Shown here in pieces: positions 57,201 through 64,000 of a DNA stretch of 64,000 bases. This DNA is from Anastrepha obliqua (lineage: Eukaryota > Arthropoda > Insecta > Diptera > Tephritidae), in NCBI RefSeq assembly GCF_027943255.1, contig NC_072893.1:124247784-124311783 (forward strand). The letters are read 5' to 3'. Position numbers and translations under genes: made by a program. The notes under the pieces were generated by a model that made no database searches, was not told the DNA's origin, and saw nothing but the letters and a program-made list of their open reading frames with translations. How positions within the stretch are numbered: position 1 is the stretch's first letter; each line of letters starts with the position of its first letter.

Positions 57201-57727
57201 TAAATCCAACTATTAGACTTTTCGAAAAACTTAAAAAAAAATCGATAAAACTTCATTAGAATTTTGAAAATTTAAAACGGATTTTTTAGCATTTTTCCTG
57301 GCTCCATAAATTTTAATGCAATAGAATACAATTTTTAGAAGGCTACGATTAAGCATTTAGCAGTAATGAAGCTTTTTGCTGAGCATTCACCCCAGAGAAT
57401 TCGTGCACGTATCATAATTTGTACTTCTATGAAGAAAATGCGTAAGACGGTCAGCGAAAAACCGCATAACTTCTAAACGGTGAATAGCAGCTACTTGAAA
57501 TTTATAATATTGTAACAGAATTTAATAAGCTACAAAACTGCATACTTGATCAAATTCTAAAAAATCTGTTTAAAATTTTTGTCATTGTTTGGGAATTTTG
57601 ACGATTTTTTGTAATATTTTTTTTTTAATTCCAGACGTTGGAATATGAACTGTTTCCTGTAATAAAATAGAAAAATAATTTTTAATATTTCAAACACTGT
57701 AAAAAATAGCTATATTCACATAAATAA
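57201..57727. other. Gene-free A/T-rich DNA
   Basis: Nothing recognised. Confidence 0.4.
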
Positions 57728-57905
57728 CTGGCGCGCACACCCTTTATTTGTTTTTTGACCGCATTTCTTCTCCTAAAAATGCTGGACTCTACACTTTTTG
57801 TGCTTATGGTTTTTAAATGGTGTTTGTGAGCAGCTTTTTCGTGGCAGAAATAAAGGGAGTTTAACATTGCTTGACGGTTTTAGAAAAAAAATCTTCTGTA
57901 ATTTA
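57728..57905 (-). mobile_element. Decayed tRNA-headed SINE
   Basis: CTGGCGCGCACACCCTTTAT at the left end, GAGCAGCTTTTTCGTGGCAG, AAATAAAGGGAGTTTAACAT and TTTTAGAAAAAAAATCTTCT follow the reverse order of the family with large deletions. Confidence 0.65.
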
Positions 57906-58493
57906 ATGTTTTATAGTCACATTGGCATAGAATGCGTGAGCAATTGGATTGCAATAGCGCCTAGTACCGTTAATTTTTTCGGACAGTTTTTGCAGAATTA
58001 AATATTCTTTCTAGGCTTCTATAGCCAGGCAAGGAAATATTTGTGTCTGTCATAAGGCGAGCAGGTATTAGATATCAACAAAAGCAGTGTTGTTGTAATT
58101 TTTTTTACTAAGTTCGAAATTTGCAAATTTCATTCCACCCAGTGTGGAACATAGCGCCCAAACTCACTTACTTTGCCTTACTCCGCTCCTGTACTCGAAT
58201 AATCTTATCAACCATAAATCCTTCTTTTTGATTACAGTTCTTTTATTTACTTTTTTTTTTGACAATCTGTTTCTTAATCTACTCAATGATGTTGGTCTTC
58301 AGTCAACAAAAAATGTGGCACAAGCTAATATTTAGCGTGACATTTTGTTTCCACGCCTGAATCTGCATATTTTTAGGGTTTGTAATAAAAAATATAATAC
58401 AAATATTGACAAAGTATTAAAAAATTATTTGTATTCCATTTTCTTTGTATTCGCACACAGACCTTCTCGGAAGTTTATGGCTTGCATGCCAAT
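57906..58493. other. Gene-free DNA downstream of vanin-like gene 3
   Basis: Nothing recognised; it should include the 3' UTR of the minus-strand gene. Confidence 0.4.
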
Positions 58494-60350
58494 CTAGAAT
58501 TGCTTGATAAAAATCACCAGCACCAATGAAGCTAAGAGCGGCAGTGCACACACAAATGAAGCGGCAGAATTAATTTCCTGCGTTGGTTGCCATACAGGAT
58601 CGAAATTATGTGAGCTCATCTCCTCGGTATAGTAGTTGCCCCAAATGCCAAAGGTCAGTATGTCCAACTTCGGATAAGTCAAGCTAATGGAGATGGCAGT
58701 GGCGTTGTTGCTAAGTTAGCGAATTATACAATACGATTGTTATTTTGTTTTTGTTACACATTTTATATATTTGAAATGCCAGTACTACCTTTCAAACTCC
58801 TGCCATTCGTACGTGTGCACAGGCAGCGGCAACATAGCACCATCCACACTGGACGGCATAATGAGACGTCGTGGCGCGTGCGCAAATGAGGCGCTCACCT
58901 TCAACACGTTAAAATAGTATTTGTTTGCCACCGTTACATTGGTGGGGAAGATATGACCACAACTGTACAACTGATTATTGGTGCAAGCGAGCACAGCACA
59001 GATCTTCAAAGCTGCCGGATCAACGCGTTGGTGTGTGGCATGCGAGCCGCTGTAAGCCGCCAGACGATAGCGATAAGCCGCATGAGTAGTTGAGCTGCTT
59101 ACCAAAGTGCGTGCAGCCTGGAAGTGGCAGCAGAATTGACTATCATAGCAAAGTGTTTGATTGATCGCCGTAAAGTCGGCTGCAAGCAGTTGCGTCTTAA
59201 ACATATCCACATTATAGTCGCGCAGCAGCTCGAGTTTGGTGAGACGTGGTGTTGTGACTTGTGGCACAAAGATGGGTTGTACGATGGGTGGCGCTTGGTA
59301 GCTATCTCGATAGGCGCGTTTGGGTACTCTAGCGGTGAGTAGCTGTGTGGTCGCTTGCTCGTAGATGACCGCTTCAAGCCGTCCCAAGCGACCAGCATAA
59401 ATGCCTGAACCACTAGTTTGTCCACTAGGTTTGCTGGCGTCAGCAGCAAGCAAGTTAACATCGTTGGCGAATGCCCAGCCCTCTTGCAGTTGTACGGCAG
59501 TAAGAAATGGCAACTCATTGAACCAATAAGTTGGATAGATAATATCTGTAATGCCACTTTCTCGTACCAACACTTCTGCGGGATTCCAGTAGAGCATATC
59601 GAAGCATATAAAATGACCAAAAGTGACACCGAAATCGGTGGTGAATGTTGCAAGCTGCGGTTGAGGCAACACATTTGTACTGTACCATTCGTAACCATAG
59701 AGGTGGGACTTGCGATAGCGCGATATTACACGTCCTTGACGATCGAAAACTACATTGGTGTTGTACGTATTAAGGCCACTTGGATCACAACGTCCCACGG
59801 CTGTGGTGTCATTTGCACAAAAAACCTTCTCCGTTAGGTTGATAACCAAATAGAGTTTACGCGAACGGGCAGCGCAGGATAATTCGATGAGAAAAATGTC
59901 ATAATTCGGAATTTCGCAAGGTGCAATCTTTAGTGCCGGATCGGGCACAAAAGTGCGAAAATGGTGATCGTTCAGCACATACTCGGGAAATACTAATATA
60001 TCCAAATCGTTGGTGCTATTCGATTCAATTATGCTTTTCATGCGCGGTAGTGTATCACCCGCTTTGGCGCTACCTTTGCCCGGCGCTGCTGTCAACTCAA
60101 CAATACCTGCATGATAAGTCGAGTCGGTGGGTAGAGAAAGCTGAAAGAGGGGGAGGAAATGCATGGATATATAAATAGTGATGCTGATAGGGATGATCAA
60201 AAGCTCAGCACTAGATTGCCGTTATTTAGTAAACAGTTGTTTTCCAAATAATCTGGTTTGTGTAATTACAAATACCTGCCAAGTTGGTTGTGGTCCTAAA
60301 GCAGCTGCCACGAAAACCAATATACGGCAAAAGTTTTGCACCTTACACAT
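58494..60350 (-). CDS. Vanin-like protein 3, complete catalytic triad
   Basis: Three coding exons (minus): 60350-60276, 60140-58789, 58710-58494; GT-AG; 547 residues. Exon 1 gives MCKVQNFCRILVFVAAALGP then QPTWQ, a signal peptide. All three nitrilase residues are present: E78 (ILVFPEYVLN), K169 (SRYRKSHL) and C204 (FGHFICFDMLY), as in vertebrate vanins and biotinidase (Glu, Lys, Cys). So this is the likely active amidase of the cluster, cleaving pantetheine or biocytin at the cell surface; substrate not determinable here. The tail SFVCALPLLASLVLVIFIKQ is hydrophobic, GPI-type. Exon 2 has exactly the same length as in gene 2 (1352 bases), and the 3' half of the coding region is nearly the same at DNA level, including synonymous sites. 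The first intron is only 135 bases, against 1.5 kb in gene 2. Confidence 0.93.
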
Positions 60351-60690
60351 TCCGCTTGATGTTCCTTGCAGCTCCAACTGCTTTTTATTTCAGCTAAAAG
60401 TGCGTCAACCGCACAGCTTTTTAAATCAAATTTGATGTACGACTGTCATATATGATTTACTTAATCTTATCGGATTGTCAATGTAGGGAGGTCATTATCA
60501 AAGATTTTTTATGATTTTATCATTCTTAAAAGGGTAATAACATTTGCCTTGGCAAATTAGAGGCGCTTTCTTGAGTTAATTAGTTGCGACGCTAGTTAGT
60601 AACAACGATTCAAGGCCGTTAGCTGTGTGTGTGTGAAGCAACAATTATACGACCTTGTCGTGGGACGGTTGCATTGGTTTTTTCATACTC
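60351..60690. other. Upstream region of vanin-like gene 3
   Basis: No gene seen; expected to hold the promoter of gene 3. No confident TATA box. Confidence 0.4.
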
Positions 60691-60924
60691 TGCCACCCGT
60701 CGTAGCCGAATGGGGTGCGTGACTACCATTCTGGAGGGCATAGGTTGGAATCTCCTTGCATGAGACAGAAAAATTACAGAGAAAGTTTTTTCGAATAGTG
60801 GTCGCCCCTCGGCAACCAATGGCAAATCGCCGAGCGTATTTCTGCCATGAAAAAGCTATACATAAACAAAAACCCTTTACCTTCGGAGTCGGCTTAAAAT
60901 TGTAGGCCCCTCCATTTGTGTGCG
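60691..60924 (+). mobile_element. tRNA-headed SINE, 3'-shortened
   Basis: Head CGTCGTAGCCGAATGGGGTG, diverged B box GGTTGGAATCTCC, body TAGTGGTCGCCCCTCGGCAA, CTGCCATGAAAAAGCTATAC and CTTCGGAGTCGGCTTAAAAT, ending after CCCCTCCATTTGTGTGCG. The GCGCCAATTAT end is missing. Confidence 0.85.
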
Positions 60925-63900
60925 TTTTTTAGTTTATTAGCGAACTGGTGATTGGCCCTTGTAAATGGGGAAAGGGATTTATGCAAGGCTGCTTAGTATG
61001 AGTGTTGGCAAAGAAAGCACATTTGAGCAAATTTCTGGATAACACTCCCGAAGGAGGATGCTGGATTAGGTAAGTAAAAACGATTCCTGGCTATCTGTGA
61101 AGTTTTCCAAATTTTTGCGCTCGTATTAGAATGTCATTTATCAGAAAGAATTAATATATGTATCTTCTTCACCCTTTGACATAAGAGTTGAATGAAAAAA
61201 TTCAAAAACCTGCTTAGGATTGTAAATTTTTCATCCGTGAGTTGCATAAGCAATTCCTTAATTAATCTGGTCTCTCACTAAGAGAGGTCACATAGGCATT
61301 TGTCTGAGTGAAGCAGCAATCTGATTGCTCAAACTTCAAAATTTGATTCAATTGAGAATTAATACCAAAAGCGAAAAGCAACAATTTCGAAAAATAGTCA
61401 TATAATTTTCCACTGGGTCATTTGCTGTCCAATGAGTGCGTATTGTTTTTTTTTATTGCGTGCGCTACTTTTTCTTTAATAATTAATAACCAACAGTAAA
61501 TACTTAAACAAACAACGTTGGAGGTGAAACTCCACCATCAACCAACCTATACATGCACCCACTAGCACACATACAAGCACAAACACATAAATATGTGCGC
61601 CCTCCTATGTACTCGTACACCATTGACAAGCAACAGTGGCAACAACAAAAATAATAAAAACAACATTCGAGTAGAAATTTCCCGCAGTTTCATGAAATAT
61701 AAATATGAAATTTTTGTAGAGAAGGAGAATGACAGCGATAGGGAAGAATCTGAAGAGGTTGCTCAAGGAAGCTGTGAATAAATCCCATCAGATATACCCT
61801 GTTTGGCGCTAAATTTAAGCACCTAATGGATTTAAAGTACACTAGATTCTCTTCTACTGCTCTTTACTTTTTAGGGATATTCTCTCTTTTCTTTCCCGCT
61901 TTCTTTCAACACTCTCAGTGCTGCCAATTTTGCTTTTGTAGACTTTCCAGTAGTTGCTTTGGCATGACAGGCAACTTCTGGATTGTGCTGTTTGTTGGTT
62001 GGTTGGTTGCGTAGCCGCTTTGTCGGACGCTCACGACAATTGACGTTTGACTGTTATGCTGTGCAGGTCGTGTGTCGGTTGCCATATCGAGAGCGAGCGG
62101 ATACCGGACGCCAAACATAGTTTGTTTGTCCGCTTTTGTATTCAGAGTAGAGATTTTTTCAGTTTTTTATATGAATTCCTAGTTTGTTGTTCTAGTTTGA
62201 GAAAATAGCAATTTTCCAACAGGTAGGTAGGCAAAATATTTGTACATAAATGCATATGCACATACATATGTGTGTGTGTATGAGTACGACGGTATATGCA
62301 TGTACACATATGTGTCATATGTAGTCACGTATATACACGCAATTTTCCACACACATCTACTTACTTACTTTAATGTATTATCACCGAATCTCTTTTGCGG
62401 GGCATGTGAGTGCATGTTTACTTGGCATATTTTCAGGCGTTTGTGCTTGTGTGTTTGCTTTAGCTGCTGTTTGAGTTTGCTCTTTTAAGTTGGATTTGTT
62501 GTTGTTGCAGTTACTTTGGTGTCTTCTTGCCATTTCAGGCAACGCGTTTTTTTTCGGTATCATCAAGGCAAGCTGTTGCTTTAATGCCTTTGACATTTGC
62601 CGGCACCACTGAAACAGTGTGAAAATTGGAGAAAAAAGGAGTTGAAATTTTTGAAAAACGTTTTCTTTATGCAAATTTATTGTATTCTGTTTCGGATGAA
62701 TCTACAGAGAGCAATTATCGTTAACAATCTGGAGTTTATACTAAATTGGAGTGCTAAAAAGTTTAATAAATTATTGTAAATTTTAGTACTAATATTTGTA
62801 TTGCAAACAATTAATAAATACACAGTAATAATTAATATAACTTTATAATATGCTGTAAGAATTACTCTAGAAAAATTTAGTCCGATTTGGTACTAAAAAG
62901 TTTAGTACTGAAAATGTTAGTACGAAATTTTTTAGTAAAACAAATTTTTGTACAAAAAGTTTGTGTAGTCCTATACTACAAATTTTAGTACAAATATACT
63001 TATTGCAACATTTTAGTACAAAAAGTTTTAGTACAAAAAATTAGTATTTCGCTATTTCAATGCTTAAGTTCTGCCTACTATTAAAGAATTTTTGCACTAA
63101 CAATTTTAGTACAAAAATATTTACTACACAAATTTTTAGCACAAATAATTAGTATATTGCTAAATCAATGCTAGCATTTTTTTCTGCACTGATTAAGCAA
63201 CAAACATAAGATATACTGATAACCAGCATTAATTTCGTTCAGAAACCGTTTATGTTATATTAATTTTTTGGTACACTTTTTACTACGAAATTTTTTACTA
63301 AATCTTATTTAGTTAGAGACTTACTCTAAACTATTGTTGTTTTCATTTTTGTTCTAAACTTTCACACTCGTATTTCTGAATCATAAAACTCTTTAACTAT
63401 TTATATTTATTTTACTTTTGTGCCACGGCACTTTTCCAAACTCAATCGTTTTCCATCACTTATTCCATTTTCCATGTACATCTTCGTTCATTTCCTCCAC
63501 TTTTTTCGCTTTGCGTTCACATTGTGCTACTTTCGATACGTCTGCTTTACGCTTGTGCCATAGTACGAATGTCGTGCGTGTGAGCTCTCCTCTGTTTGAC
63601 ACATTTGAAACGATGCTTTAACCCCCGGTTGTTGTTTGGCCTCTTTACCTGTTTCCAGTGTCGAAAGTTAGCCTCTTCAATTGACCAACAGCCAGTTAAG
63701 TGCCTGTTGGCAATTTTGTGGACATAGTGGACAGGGGAAAAAATGATGTATCAACGTATGATATCACATACAAAACGACATATATACTCTGTGTATGTGT
63801 GTGCGCGTAAGTTTGCATGTGCATGTTTGTGAGTTTATATACGAATATATGCCAATTTGTATGTAGAATTTGGCACTACATACTTTGAAAGCCTGATGGT

Positions 63901-64000
63901 GGGAAAATAATTCCAAGTAAAATAACAGTACTCAGAGACTAGTACACAACTGCTCTAATTTCGTACATCAGGCCAATTATCAACATTTCTACTCATAACC
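60925..64000. other. Gene-free right end
   Basis: No recognised gene. 62240-62340 is rich in CATA/TATG microsatellite. 62780-63320 holds many scattered copies of TTTTAGTACAAAAA-like text. The frame at 62381-62674 (minus) is Gln/Lys-rich low complexity and not convincing. The stretch 61500-62200, less A/T-rich, could be a 5' leader of a gene beyond the window. Confidence 0.4.
62780..63320. repeat. Dispersed TTTTAGTACAAAAA motif cluster
   Basis: At least ten variants of (A/T)TTTAGTAC(A/T)AAA, each centred on the palindrome GTAC, are packed into 540 bases with irregular spacing (for example near 62783, 62903, 62918, 62993, 63013, 63028, 63103). Confidence 0.7.

Noticed and set aside
62381..62674. 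Gln/Lys-rich minus-strand frame as a protein
   Set aside because: Low-complexity content from GTT/TTG-type repeats; no start context or domain support.

Overview
This is eukaryotic nuclear DNA from a higher fly. The A/T-rich, repeat-laden background, the intron style, and the protein sequences (MOF, eIF3g, NSUN2, HLH4C and a cluster of vanin-like proteins, all very close to Drosophila forms as I remember them) point to a cyclorrhaphan dipteran. The repeat families fit my memory of tephritid fruit flies (Bactrocera/Ceratitis/Anastrepha type). The family level is an inference; the genus cannot be set from the sequence alone.

Layout. 1-13.5 kb is mostly non-coding and holds decayed LINE, SINE and Helitron-like debris. 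A bHLH gene (HLH4C/NHLH type, minus strand) lies at 13.56-14.02 kb. From 15.0 to 25 kb is a transposon graveyard. Its centre is one Tc1-type element broken by three separate insertions: a SINE joined to a mariner fragment, a 3.3 kb RTE-type LINE, and a TTAA-flanked element that itself holds a short SINE. Direct target duplications mark each layer. From 26.4 to 36.3 kb is a compact housekeeping block: eIF3g (minus), an unrecognised coiled-coil gene (plus), mof (minus, six coding exons) and Nsun2 (plus, seven coding exons). From 36.4 to 40.7 kb are LINE fragments, two of them split points for short SINE insertions, and a 2.3 kb A/T-rich block with a long internal direct repeat.

From 41.3 to 60.4 kb lie three vanin-like (pantetheinase/biotinidase family) genes, one on plus and two on minus, separated by RNase H-bearing LINE remains. 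All three encode a signal peptide, the nitrilase Glu and Lys, and a hydrophobic C-terminal tail suited to a GPI anchor. Only the third keeps the catalytic Cys; the other two carry Arg or Gly there and look like pseudoenzymes. The second and third genes are strikingly alike over their 3' halves but less so over the 5' halves, as expected from gene conversion. 60.4-64 kb holds no gene that I recognise.

Two SINE families are spread over the window. One is a ~290-310 bp tRNA-headed SINE with visible A and B boxes (at least ten copies or pieces). The other is only ~110-127 bp long, ends in a CAA repeat and has 11-13 bp target duplications (six copies). I saw no rRNA or free-standing tRNA gene, no CRISPR array and no viral gene. 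The strongest candidates for something undescribed are the very short CAA-tailed SINE, the SINE-plus-mariner composite, and the dead/live vanin trio.
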